A DNA stretch of 64,000 nucleotides from Catalinimonas alkaloidigena (GTDB taxonomy: Bacteria > Bacteroidota > Bacteroidia > Cytophagales > Cyclobacteriaceae), in contig NZ_JAQFIL010000001.1 of NCBI RefSeq assembly GCF_029504655.1, forward strand, positions 1,121,001 to 1,185,000, in the 5' to 3' direction. The notes under the pieces were generated by a model. It was not told where the DNA came from. It worked only from the letters and a program-made list of their open reading frames with translations, and did not search any database. Position numbers and translations under genes: made by a program. Below, one piece after another: positions 24,168-33,829 of this stretch (position 1 is the stretch's first letter; each line of letters opens with the position of its first letter).

Positions 24168-27100
24168 ATGAGATATGTGTTGATTATCATATTTTCCCTG
24201 TGGAGTACACTTGCTTATCCCCAAAGCTATAGCTTCTCTCAGTATGAAGTTGAGGACGGCTTGATTCAATCATCTGTTAACTGCTTTTTGCAGGATCATT
24301 ACGGAAATCTATGGGTGGGAACTTCCGGCGGACTGAGTAGTTTTGATGGCAAAGAATTTGTTAACTATGGTTTACAGGATGGCCTTGCCGGGACTGAAGT
24401 CTATGACTTGTATCAGTATGGCGACTCACTGCTCATTGGCAATAACCAGGGGCTTGCTGTGTTTGATGGTGCTACATTTCATAATTTTGAAATTACTGAC
24501 AGTAGTGGACAGGTACTGAAAGTAAACCTCATCTTTAAGGATCAGCAAGGTCAGTTGAACCTGATCCTGTCAGAACAACGCTTGGCTGTATTTTACGGTA
24601 ATAATGTTCAATATAAAGGTAAGCTTACCGATGAGCATATTTCTGCCGTAGCCATCGACGCTCAGGGACTTCCCTGGCTGACTACCTATCAGGGCAATTT
24701 ATTCACGCTTGAGGATGGACAGCTTATACATAGAGCTTCCAGCCCTCATCAGGACTTTCATTTTGCAGACCTAATCTTTGACGATCAACAGCGACTATGG
24801 GTAGCTGGTGTGTACTATGGCTTTCTCACATATGATTCAGCCAGCGCGCAGCTTCAAAAGTTTCCGCTGGATTTACCAGACATCGGGCGAACCTTCAAAA
24901 TGTCTCTGGACCGAGAAGGAATGATGTGGGTAGGCACCTCCGGCGGCACCTATTGCTTTGATCCGGAAAGTGCTGAAATTGATCATAAGAGTTTTGCTTT
25001 TGAGGGTTCAATCGTTAGAGATATTTACCAGGATGATGAAGGAAATCTTTGGTTTGGTTCTTTTGGTGATGGTTTTTACAAATTTAAAGGCAGGCTGTTT
25101 ACCAAGTTGAGGCACGAAGAAGGGTTAAGGGGAAAAACCTTTATGGCTGTCATGAAAGACAGCAGAAATAGATACTGGTTTGGTTCCTATGGTGGAGGAG
25201 TAGACTTCTTACATGAACGAGATGTTGACAATTTTAACGTAGAAAATGGGCTGAGCAGTAATTTTGTCTCCAGCCTGGGAGAAGATAGTCTGGGCGGCAT
25301 CTGGATTGGTACCTTCAACGGGCTGAATTACTATGACGGAAAAACTATTGCGTACTTTGGTGAGAAAGAAGGGCTGCCCTCAGCGGCAGTCTATGCTATT
25401 TTCAGGGACAGCGACCAACGCATGTGGTTTGGCACCAAGAGCGGAGTCGTTTATTTGAAAAATGGAGCATTTCATCCTTTGATGGACGATCAGGGTAAAG
25501 CTTTTGATGAGCCTGTTATGATCATGCAGGCCTGGAAAGATGATGCCTACCTCTTTGCTTCCGGCAAAAACATTTATCAGCTTAGAGGAGAGCGTGTTTC
25601 CCTGTTTTTATCTTCTGAGACCTTTGATCAGGGGCATATCATCGCCCTTGCGCAGGACCAAAAAGGGCAGTTATGGATAGCCACAGTGAATGGTCAGTTA
25701 TTTCGTTATCAGCCGGAAACACAAGAAGTACTTCACTTGAACAAGCTCTACGATATCCCCGGTAGCCTGATCTATTCTATGATTTTTGCTGATGATGGAA
25801 GTTTACTGCTGGGCACACAGAGAGGGATCAACCGCCTGTTTTTTTATGAGGATGGTAGCCTCGCCAAGCTACAACACTATGGAAAAAATGAGGGCTTTCT
25901 GGGGGTGGAAGCCAATGCCAATGCCATCCTCAAAGAGGATGATGGAAGCGTCTGGTTTGGTACTGTCAACGGTATGTACCGCTATAACCTTCAGGAAGAG
26001 CAGGAGAGTTTTGAGCAGATCAGACCGCATTTGACGGGGCTTCGACTGTTCTATGAAAATACCAACTGGAAACGCTTTACCGATTCCGTGAGTAATTGGT
26101 ATAGCATACCTAATCAACTGAGTCTGTCCTATAAACACAATCACCTCATGTTTACCTTTAAGGCAGTAAGCCTTGACAAACCGGAACAGGTGATGTATAG
26201 CTTTATACTGGAAGGCTACGAAGAAGACTGGTCTCCGGCAACCGAGCGCTCAGAAGCAGTGTACCCCAACTTACCTCCCGGGGAGTATACTTTTAAGGTA
26301 AAGGCAAGAAGTCCGGGAGGAGTCTGGTCAGAGGAGCCGGTAACTTATGCTTTTATAATCAATCCACCGTACTGGCAGACCTGGTGGTTTTATCTGATTT
26401 GTCTCTTGCTCTCCATTCTCCTGATTCGTCTGTATATCTTCTTAAATTTAAGACGTGAACGTGAACAGAGAGTACAATTGGAACTGGAAGTAAAAGGGCG
26501 AACACGTGAGATACAGGCACTGAATAGCTCATTGGAGAAAAGGGTAAAAGAAAGAACTGCCGAACTGGAGCTTACCAACAAAAAGTTTGAGGTAGAGTTT
26601 GAACTACGCAAACTTGACCAGGAGAAACTGGCTCAGCGGGAAAGAGAATATCGTCAGCTGGTGAATAACCTGCGGGAAATTATTTTCAAGACTGACACCC
26701 GAGGAAGGCTTACCTTCCTAAATGACCGCTGGCAGGAATACATGGGTTACCAGTCTGCTGAGTCTGTGGGCAGGCAGTTCACAAAATATCTATATGGGCC
26801 TGAGTTAGAAAAAGAACGTTATATTCAGGTCTTTGAGTCCATCATCGCCAAGGAGCTGCCCTACTTTGAGGCTGAGCTTCGCATGACGCGTAAAGATGGT
26901 GATAAGTTCTGGGCAAAGGTGTCAGTCAGAATTGAGTATGACGAAGATGGAGAGATCATCGGAACCAATGGTAGTTTGGTAGATATAGACCAACGCAAAA
27001 AAGCAGAGTTTGCCCTTAAGGCCAGTGAAGACCGCTATAAGTTCCTGATTGAAAATACCCAGGATATCATTACCCTGCAGTCGCTGAACCTGATCTATTT

Positions 27101-28037
27101 TTATGCCTCGCCTCGTATTTTTGAAGTGGCCGGCCACGAGCCGGAAGATATTATTGGCAAGTCCAGTATGGACTATCTGCATCCTGATGATGTAGAGGGC
27201 TACCTTAAGCTGAAAGAAGAGGTGGTCCGGCTAAAACACAGCAAAGGAATGGTAGTCCGCTTCCTGGATGGAAGTGGTGAATACCGTTGGTATGAAACCT
27301 TCCTGAAACCAATTTTTGACGAAAATGGAGAGCTGCGCAATTTCATTTCTTCCAGCCGTGATGTAACTGAAAAGGTGGAGCTCTCCAAAGAGATTGAAAA
27401 GGTTCGTAAAAAAGTAGCGCAGGATTTCCATGATGAGATGGGGAACAACCTGGCCAGTATCTCAGTACTCTCTCAGATTATCCAGAATAAGCTGGGGCAA
27501 CAGAGCAATGGCGTAGAAACTTTGCTTAACAAAATTGATGTAGCATCTAAAAATCTTTTCAGTGGTACTCGGGATTTTATCTGGGCAATTGATCCTAAAA
27601 ATGATAACTTAAAGGAAGTGTATTTTAACCTGAAAGATTTTGCAGAGGAGCTATTTGACAATACCGGTATTAACTTCTATGCCAGCTTTGACCAGGAAGA
27701 TGAAGACATACGTTTAAAATTACCTTCTGGCTGGAGCCGTCAGCTGGTACTGATTTTTAAGGAAGCCTTTACCAATGCACTCAAGTATTCCAACGGAAGC
27801 TGTGTGAGCATGTGTTTTTATGTAGATAATGAATCATTTTGCATACAGGTCAAAGACAATGGTCAGGGGTTCTCCTTCAAAAATGAGAATAACTTCCGAG
27901 GTATAAAAAATATGCGTGACCGTGCCAGCAAGATAAAAGCCCGTTTTGATATTCAATCTATAGCAAAAGATGGCACATCGGTAGTTTTAAAGAAAAAAAT
28001 CACCCAATTTGGGTTAGTCAATCTTGAGGCTAAATAG
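24168..28037 (+). CDS. Two-component regulator propeller histidine kinase with two PAS domains
   Basis: A 1289-residue sensor. After a signal peptide (ending AYPQS) comes a periplasmic double beta-propeller built from repeated NLWVGT/SGGLSSFDG-type Reg_prop blades (about residues 25-655), then a Y_Y_Y domain (VKARSPGGVW). One TM helix follows (about 735-757), then a coiled coil, PAS 1 (about 830-945) and PAS 2 with PAC (about 950-1070). The kinase core has phosphoacceptor DFHDEMGNNLASIS (His near 1087) and ATPase boxes DNGQGFSF and GIKNMRDRA. Unlike SusCD-linked hybrid systems it has no receiver or AraC HTH, and it relies on the regulator gene 39 bases downstream. Such propellers commonly sense carbohydrate fragments; the ligand is unknown. 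Confidence 0.93.
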   Translation: MRYVLIIIFSLWSTLAYPQSYSFSQYEVEDGLIQSSVNCFLQDHYGNLWVGTSGGLSSFDGKEFVNYGLQDGLAGTEVYDLYQYGDSLLIGNNQGLAVFDGATFHNFEITDSSGQVLKVNLIFKDQQGQLNLILSEQRLAVFYGNNVQYKGKLTDEHISAVAIDAQGLPWLTTYQGNLFTLEDGQLIHRASSPHQDFHFADLIFDDQQRLWVAGVYYGFLTYDSASAQLQKFPLDLPDIGRTFKMSLDREGMMWVGTSGGTYCFDPESAEIDHKSFAFEGSIVRDIYQDDEGNLWFGSFGDGFYKFKGRLFTKLRHEEGLRGKTFMAVMKDSRNRYWFGSYGGGVDFLHERDVDNFNVENGLSSNFVSSLGEDSLGGIWIGTFNGLNYYDGKTIAYFGEKEGLPSAAVYAIFRDSDQRMWFGTKSGVVYLKNGAFHPLMDDQGKAFDEPVMIMQAWKDDAYLFASGKNIYQLRGERVSLFLSSETFDQGHIIALAQDQKGQLWIATVNGQLFRYQPETQEVLHLNKLYDIPGSLIYSMIFADDGSLLLGTQRGINRLFFYEDGSLAKLQHYGKNEGFLGVEANANAILKEDDGSVWFGTVNGMYRYNLQEEQESFEQIRPHLTGLRLFYENTNWKRFTDSVSNWYSIPNQLSLSYKHNHLMFTFKAVSLDKPEQVMYSFILEGYEEDWSPATERSEAVYPNLPPGEYTFKVKARSPGGVWSEEPVTYAFIINPPYWQTWWFYLICLLLSILLIRLYIFLNLRREREQRVQLELEVKGRTREIQALNSSLEKRVKERTAELELTNKKFEVEFELRKLDQEKLAQREREYRQLVNNLREIIFKTDTRGRLTFLNDRWQEYMGYQSAESVGRQFTKYLYGPELEKERYIQVFESIIAKELPYFEAELRMTRKDGDKFWAKVSVRIEYDEDGEIIGTNGSLVDIDQRKKAEFALKASEDRYKFLIENTQDIITLQSLNLIYFYASPRIFEVAGHEPEDIIGKSSMDYLHPDDVEGYLKLKEEVVRLKHSKGMVVRFLDGSGEYRWYETFLKPIFDENGELRNFISSSRDVTEKVELSKEIEKVRKKVAQDFHDEMGNNLASISVLSQIIQNKLGQQSNGVETLLNKIDVASKNLFSGTRDFIWAIDPKNDNLKEVYFNLKDFAEELFDNTGINFYASFDQEDEDIRLKLPSGWSRQLVLIFKEAFTNALKYSNGSCVSMCFYVDNESFCIQVKDNGQGFSFKNENNFRGIKNMRDRASKIKARFDIQSIAKDGTSVVLKKKITQFGLVNLEAK

Positions 28038-28076
28038 GAAGAATTTACGTTACACTAGTAAGAGCGTATACAGACT

Positions 28077-28706
28077 ATGAATGACCATACGAACAGAATA
28101 ACCATCGTTGAAGACAATGAGGTGGTGAGGGATGGCTTTGCCTTACTCATTGACAGTGTGAGCGAGCACCAGGTTGTCAGCACTTATGACAATTGTGAAG
28201 ACGCACTAAAAAACCTCAAAAAAGACCGACCAGACATCATTTTGATGGACCTGGAACTGCCAGGGATGCATGGCGTAGAGGGTACGCGTCGTATCAAAAA
28301 ACAGCTGCCTGAAGTCAATATCATTGTAATCACCGTTCATGCCAATAGTGAACTGGTTTTTCAGGCTTTATGTGCCGGAGCTTCGGGTTACATCACAAAA
28401 AATGCCGGACATAACAAACTCCTGGATGCCATCGCTGAAGTTCAGAAAGGTGGTGCGCCTATGAGCAGCCAGATCGCTCGTATGGTCGTGCAGTCCTTCC
28501 AGAAAAATACAGACTCACCACTTACCGCCCGTGAGACTGAAGTCTTGGAGTTGTTAGCCAAAGGGAAAAGCTATACGGTAATCGCCGATGAACTCTTTGT
28601 GCATAAAGAAACCATCAAGTCACACATCAAAAATATTTATACCAAGCTCCAGGTAAACAGTAAAGCTGATGCTATAGAAAAGGCGCTCAGAGATCGCCTG
28701 ATTTAG
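28077..28706 (+). CDS. NarL/FixJ-family response regulator, partner of the propeller kinase
   Basis: A 209-residue regulator. The receiver shows VEDNEVVRDGF, phosphoacceptor ILMDLELPGMHG, VITVHA and YITKNA. The LuxR-type HTH is LTARETEVLELLAKGKSYTV plus VHKETIKSHIKNIYTKLQV. It starts 39 bases after the kinase stop and is certainly co-transcribed with it. Its targets cannot be read directly. The next rightward transcription unit is the SusC/SusD locus 1.8 kb away, which makes that locus a reasonable candidate for regulation, though this is inference. Confidence 0.95.
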   Translation: MNDHTNRITIVEDNEVVRDGFALLIDSVSEHQVVSTYDNCEDALKNLKKDRPDIILMDLELPGMHGVEGTRRIKKQLPEVNIIVITVHANSELVFQALCAGASGYITKNAGHNKLLDAIAEVQKGGAPMSSQIARMVVQSFQKNTDSPLTARETEVLELLAKGKSYTVIADELFVHKETIKSHIKNIYTKLQVNSKADAIEKALRDRLI

Positions 28707-28830
28707 CTGTCCTATACACAGCAGTATTGCTATACTTTGGTTAAATAAAAAACCTGAATACTTAGTTTAAGCTTAGAAAGCTTGTCCAGAAGCTGTTGCT
28801 GGTATAAAATGGCCGCCCATCCAATTCTTA

Positions 28831-29838
28831 TCATAATTGCTCTTGGCGAGCTTCATCTTTTACCAGCATAGGGCTCCAGCCTAGGTGCTCTCGGATGTAA
28901 AACGTATTGTGGGCGTAGTCCAGTACCACACAAAACTGCTTCAGGAGCGCATTGCCTATGATGCCATCACGGTATGAGATAGTAGCTTCATCGGCCTTAT
29001 ATGCCTTAAAGGTTGGGAAAAAAGTATTTACTTTAAAAAGCTTTCTTTTACCAAGCTTCAGCATAGGTAAGTTACTACTACTTCCGGTGATACTCCCACT
29101 GTAGCCAAACCCCAGCCGCTCAAATTTTGGCGAACTTTCCTCTATGGAAGTATTGTCATAAATGAGCAGGTGATGGTTAAATCCCGTGTCTATCATCAAA
29201 TTTAGCATATGTATTTCATCATTCCATCGGGCTTCAGACCGGACGATAGGTCGGCTCATCACCACCTGCATAGGGTGAGGTGAAAAAGTGTTTTCTTCCA
29301 GAAAGCCAGAGCCCTCATGTAGGCGGATGACTTGGGTGAGGTAGTCTATTTCTACAGCAAAACTGCGGAACAATGAAGCTCCAATGATGCCATGGATGGT
29401 AGTTCCCTTAAGTTTTAACCGTGCCAATGGGTTATTTTGCAGAACAACCGCCCCCATCTGCTTGGCATAAGCGTCCCCCACTTGTATGCTAATACAGCTG
29501 ATCACAGTGCCTTCCACTGCTTTTCCACGGCCTGCACCCTGAAAATGTATTTTTCTTCCCAAGTGAAGTTCCAGGTCTTTTACATAACGTTCGTGCAAAA
29601 TCACGGGTGAGTTGGTACCTGTATCTACTAAAAAATTAAGGTCTTTCTCTCCATTGATATTTACGGGTACGATGATGAGGTCGTTGATTAAGCGAAATGG
29701 GATCTCGGTATATGGCAAGCCATTTAACAAGCTAAATATTTTACTGTTTGGCTCAGTCATCGCCTTAGTCTGGAGTACAATGATAAAGCTCAGGATGAAT
29801 AGCATCCATTTTCTGGGGAGGGTTAATGCTATGCTCAT
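28831..29838 (-). CDS. Secreted retropepsin-like aspartyl protease family protein
   Basis: About 335 residues from ATG 29838, chosen because a good signal sequence (KWMLFILSFIIVLQTKA) follows; an ATG at 29874 would add twelve residues. Two catalytic-type triads are visible: NFLVDTGTNSPVIL near residue 70 and NLMIDTGFNHHLLIY near residue 215. Each is followed by a hydrophobic flap-like stretch (IHGIIGASLF and RDGIIGNALL). This double arrangement is typical of the bacterial aspartyl_protease/PDZ-less group common in Bacteroidota, where one chain carries both halves of the active site. The substrate is unknown. It may be an envelope or periplasmic protease. Confidence 0.85.
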   Translation of the reverse strand: MSIALTLPRKWMLFILSFIIVLQTKAMTEPNSKIFSLLNGLPYTEIPFRLINDLIIVPVNINGEKDLNFLVDTGTNSPVILHERYVKDLELHLGRKIHFQGAGRGKAVEGTVISCISIQVGDAYAKQMGAVVLQNNPLARLKLKGTTIHGIIGASLFRSFAVEIDYLTQVIRLHEGSGFLEENTFSPHPMQVVMSRPIVRSEARWNDEIHMLNLMIDTGFNHHLLIYDNTSIEESSPKFERLGFGYSGSITGSSSNLPMLKLGKRKLFKVNTFFPTFKAYKADEATISYRDGIIGNALLKQFCVVLDYAHNTFYIREHLGWSPMLVKDEARQEQL

Positions 29839-29938
29839 GTGGGTGAATTTTGTGATATCAAAATACATGCACACGGGCTGGCATACTATCGCTTCATATT
29901 GGGGAATCTTGTATTACAGGTCTCACCCGGATTAGGGG

Positions 29939-30513
29939 GCGGATAGTCACAAAATGATCTCACAGAAAGAATATGCCCGTTTTTGCCCCCTCTTTTGCGG
30001 TATAAATACAAGTTTATTTTTACCCCAAGCATAGGTATAATGAGCAACCAAAAGGCATTAATCAGTAAGCTTGGAAAGCAAATGACCAGAAATGAGTGAA
30101 AGACGTCTACCTATGTCTGGGGGATAAATTTCTTAGGCAGAAGTATAGTTTTGAGGCTTGAAATTTTTTGTGCATTCTCATTAAGTCAAATTTCTGACCT
30201 GAAAACAGGAGGAATCACAAAAGCGGATTACCAATAATATTCTCCTTGTACAACATACGACTGACCTTTATAAACTCACTCATATTATCTTAAAAAGTAA
30301 CATTTCAAATTGATTTTTTGAACTTCATTTCTCCTTCCAAAAAACCCTTAAAATGGGGTATGGGTAAGCCTGTTTTATTTTGTAAAATTTGTAAAATATT
30401 GAATTTCAATTGTTAAAAATCATCACACTACTGTGAAAACTGATACTGTCTCCTACAAAAGAACAGCTCATTTCAAAACAGGTGATGCTTACCTCAACTA
30501 AACATTTTTTTAT
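29939..30513. other. Upstream region of the SusC/SusD locus
   Basis: About 575 bases without coding potential. The 200 bases before the SusC start are strongly AT-rich (several TTTTG and AAATTTG runs), as expected for a regulated Bacteroidota promoter. I found only near-matches to TAnnTTTG, so no promoter is called. No anti-sigma, ECF sigma or AraC gene lies in the gap. Confidence 0.5.
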
Positions 30514-33500
30514 ATGAAAGTAAAATTCTACATGCTAATGATACTGTTGGCTGCAGGGGTTTTTAGTGCTTTTTCACTGATGGCCCAATCCACAGTGTCC
30601 GGTAAGATAACTTCTTCGGAGGATGAAAACCCGCTGCCGGGTGTAAACATCATCGTGAAAGGGACTACCATTGGAACTGTGACTGATATAGATGGTAACT
30701 ATCGTATCAACGTTCCGGAAGGAAAAAACACATTGTCGTTTTCATTCATCGGTTATGTCTCGCAGGATGTACCGGTAAACGGACGCAATGAAATCAATGT
30801 CGTATTAAATTCTGATGCGCAGCAACTTTCTGAAGTTGTTGTTACTGCCGTAAACATTGAGCGTGAAAAAAGAGCCCTAGGCTATGCAGTAACTGACCTT
30901 GATGGTGAAAAGATAGCACAAAAGGCAGAGCCTGATCCGGTTAGGGCATTACAGGGAAAAGTACCAGGCGTTAACATCATTGGTGGGGGTGGGGCGGTCG
31001 CTGCCGGGACGAATATTACCATACGTGGAAATTCATCATTACTAGGTAACAACCAGCCGCTATTTGTGGTAGATGGTGTGCCTTTTGACAATTCTACCTT
31101 TCAGACAGGAAGCTTTTCTCAGGGAGGAACTACTTCTTCCAACCGTTCTTTTGACCTTGATCCTAATAACATTGAGTCTATGACTGTACTTAAAGGAGCG
31201 GCTGCTTCGGCACTGTATGGGTCCAGAGCGGCGAATGGGGTGATAGTTATTACGACCAAGGCGGGGCGCAAAGGTACAAGCAAAGGCTTGGAAGTAACTT
31301 ATAATGGTTCTTACTCCGTTGAACAGGTGTCAAATTTGCCCGATTACCAATTCCAGTATATGCAGGGCAACAACTTTAAATATGTAGATGGAAATTTTGG
31401 TACCTGGGGTGCTCCCTTTGATACCAACCATCCCGCCTGGCAGAATCCCTTAAACGCAGACCTGATTTTGGGTACCGATGATCAGGGGAGGGCATTAGTA
31501 GCGCACCCTTACGATCGCTATCCTGATCGTTTTCCTAATCTGGTGGAGGCTACCGTTCCTATTGAGGGATATAATACACCTGAGGCATTTTTCAGGAATG
31601 GATATGTTTTTGAAAATGCGGTAACGGTCTCTGCCGGTAACGAAAAAGCCAATTTTACTGCCGGTGCTTCCCGAACGACAAATGAAGGAATTGTGCCAAA
31701 CAATTCTGTGACACGTACCAGCGTCAATGTAGGAGGTAACGCAACTTTGGAGAACGGAATCTTTATCAATGGAAGTATTAACTATGTAAATACTGACCTC
31801 ACTTCTCCTCCCATCACAGGTTTGGGAACCGCTGGTACCAGTGTCAACGAGCGCCTGCTTTTTACGCCACCCAATGTAAATGTAGCAGGCTATCCTATAC
31901 AGGATGCGGAAGGAAACAGTGCATTTTATCGCCCTGATAATGACAACCCCTACTGGTTGGCACGTTATGCTCCTCACACTTCCAAGGTAGACCGCTATTA
32001 CGGTAAGGTATCAGTAGGCTATGACCTCACTGACTGGTTGACCGTACAATATCAGGCAGGATTTAATGCTTACACTGACCGTCGGCTGAATGTAATTCCG
32101 GCAGGTAGTAGCCAGTGGCCGGTAGGGCTAATGACCTCCGATGATATAGCACGTTCCGAAATAGATGGCAACCTTCTTCTGACTGCAAATACCAATCTCA
32201 CAGAGGACATTGGGCTGAAGGTAATTGCCGGACATAATGCGAATCAGCGCACAATAGAAAGACAATCTTTTCAGGGTACCGGTATCATTGTCAGGGGAAT
32301 TCATGATATGGACAATCTGCAAACAGTGATCCCTAATCGTGGGGGTTTTGAAAGAGTCCGCTATCAGGCGCTATTCGCCGATGTGGGGCTGTCCTATAAA
32401 AACTGGGCATTTTTGAACCTGGTAGGGCGTAATGACTGGCACTCAGGACTGCCCGAAGATGAGCGGAGCTTTTTCTACTCAGGGGTGAGCGGCTCTTTTG
32501 TACTTACTGATGCGCTGGAGATAGAGTCAGGCTTTCTTGATTTCGTAAAAATAAGAGCAGGTTTGGCTACCTCAGGAAACGACCTTGACCCTTATCTGAC
32601 CCGTACCGTGTTTGTGACTAATTCCGCGTTAGGAAATAACATCGCCAGATTGGAATATCCCTTTAATAGTGTGAATGTACAGTCCTTGAGCAATCAGATA
32701 GGTAATGCTGACTTAAAACCTGAATTTACTACAGAGTTTGAAGTGGGGGCGGAAATTAGGCTGCTGGATAACCGGATCGGGATTGATTTCACTTACTACG
32801 ATCGCTGGACGAGGGATCAGATCGTGCCTATTGATGTGGCTCCATCTACCGGATACTGGACATCTATCGCGAATATAGGTCAGGTAAGTAATACCGGGGT
32901 TGAAGTGGGATTAGACCTTACGCCAATTCGTACCAGTGGCGGGTTTAGCTGGAACATCTTCTCTGCCTTTACCAAAAACAAAAATACAGTAGACGAAATA
33001 GGCAATGGCCTGACAGAGATTTTTGTCGGTGGTTTTGGTAATGCTGTCAGGATCGTACATCGCGAGGGAGAGCCCTATGGCCAGATTTTAGGTTCAGTGG
33101 CAGCACGCCATACTGATGGCCAGTTGCTGGTAGATCCCGGCACCGGTAAGCTGATTGAAAAGACAGAGTTTGAAATTATCGGTGACCCTAATCCTGACTT
33201 TATCCTGGGCGTAACCAATACGTTCAGCTGGAAAGGACTTTCACTCAATGTGTTGGTTGACTGGCGTAAGGGAGGCGATATGTATTCAGACTCTTATACG
33301 CAGATATTTGGTCGCGGACTGACTACCGAAACCATACCTGATGGCCCCAGAGGCAGGGAAGTAACTTTGGTTATTCCGGGAGTATTAGGCGACCCCAGCT
33401 CACAGGAAGCCGTACTGGATGAGAACGGACAGGTGATTCAGAATGGCACGCAGCTAACGGTAAACGACTGGTTTTTTATCAATTCATTTGGAAGTGCCGG

Positions 33501-33819
33501 TCCGGAAGAGTTTGCGGTGTTTGATGCTTCTACGATACGCCTTAGAGAGGTTACCCTTTCTTATGAACTTCCCAACGGACTGCTGGAAAGAACGCCCTTC
33601 GGCTCTGCCAGTATTGCGTTTACCGGCCGCAACCTGTGGTACGAAGCCTATAATTTCCCTAAAAGCCTGAACCTGGACCCTGAGACAAGCTCTCTGGGTG
33701 CGGGCAATGTGCAAAACCTGGGCGCTAGCTCAGATGGTTCAGGAAACGCTCAGGGGATAGACTTTGGCGTAATTCCCACTACCCGTCGTTTTGGAGTAAA
33801 CCTTCGCTTAACTTTCTAA
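30514..33819 (+). CDS. SusC/RagA-family TonB-dependent outer membrane transporter
   Basis: An 1101-residue outer-membrane protein. After the signal peptide (ending SLMAQ) comes a CarboxypepD_reg-like domain (TVSGKITSSEDENPLPGVNI, about residues 27-100). The TonB-box region QLSEVVVTAV and the plug domain follow, with VRALQGKVPGVNIIG, TNITIRGNSSLLGNNQPLFV and NGVIVITTKAG. A large 22-strand beta-barrel ends in the aromatic VNLRLTF. It works with the SusD-like lipoprotein 10 bases downstream as a TonB-powered pedal-bin importer for glycans or peptides. No N-terminal signalling extension (STN) is seen, so regulation via FecIR-type anti-sigma is unlikely. The cargo is unknown; no degrading enzymes flank the pair. 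Confidence 0.97.
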   Translation: MKVKFYMLMILLAAGVFSAFSLMAQSTVSGKITSSEDENPLPGVNIIVKGTTIGTVTDIDGNYRINVPEGKNTLSFSFIGYVSQDVPVNGRNEINVVLNSDAQQLSEVVVTAVNIEREKRALGYAVTDLDGEKIAQKAEPDPVRALQGKVPGVNIIGGGGAVAAGTNITIRGNSSLLGNNQPLFVVDGVPFDNSTFQTGSFSQGGTTSSNRSFDLDPNNIESMTVLKGAAASALYGSRAANGVIVITTKAGRKGTSKGLEVTYNGSYSVEQVSNLPDYQFQYMQGNNFKYVDGNFGTWGAPFDTNHPAWQNPLNADLILGTDDQGRALVAHPYDRYPDRFPNLVEATVPIEGYNTPEAFFRNGYVFENAVTVSAGNEKANFTAGASRTTNEGIVPNNSVTRTSVNVGGNATLENGIFINGSINYVNTDLTSPPITGLGTAGTSVNERLLFTPPNVNVAGYPIQDAEGNSAFYRPDNDNPYWLARYAPHTSKVDRYYGKVSVGYDLTDWLTVQYQAGFNAYTDRRLNVIPAGSSQWPVGLMTSDDIARSEIDGNLLLTANTNLTEDIGLKVIAGHNANQRTIERQSFQGTGIIVRGIHDMDNLQTVIPNRGGFERVRYQALFADVGLSYKNWAFLNLVGRNDWHSGLPEDERSFFYSGVSGSFVLTDALEIESGFLDFVKIRAGLATSGNDLDPYLTRTVFVTNSALGNNIARLEYPFNSVNVQSLSNQIGNADLKPEFTTEFEVGAEIRLLDNRIGIDFTYYDRWTRDQIVPIDVAPSTGYWTSIANIGQVSNTGVEVGLDLTPIRTSGGFSWNIFSAFTKNKNTVDEIGNGLTEIFVGGFGNAVRIVHREGEPYGQILGSVAARHTDGQLLVDPGTGKLIEKTEFEIIGDPNPDFILGVTNTFSWKGLSLNVLVDWRKGGDMYSDSYTQIFGRGLTTETIPDGPRGREVTLVIPGVLGDPSSQEAVLDENGQVIQNGTQLTVNDWFFINSFGSAGPEEFAVFDASTIRLREVTLSYELPNGLLERTPFGSASIAFTGRNLWYEAYNFPKSLNLDPETSSLGAGNVQNLGASSDGSGNAQGIDFGVIPTTRRFGVNLRLTF

Positions 33820-33829
33820 AGGCATAGAC

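Noticed and set aside
30280..30513. Promoter boxes before the SusC gene
   Set aside because: Only near-matches to TAnnTTTG with wrong spacing in very AT-rich DNA, so no site was called.
31495..31977. 160-codon minus-strand frame in the SusC gene
   Set aside because: Antisense shadow of a conserved outer-membrane protein with no recognisable features.
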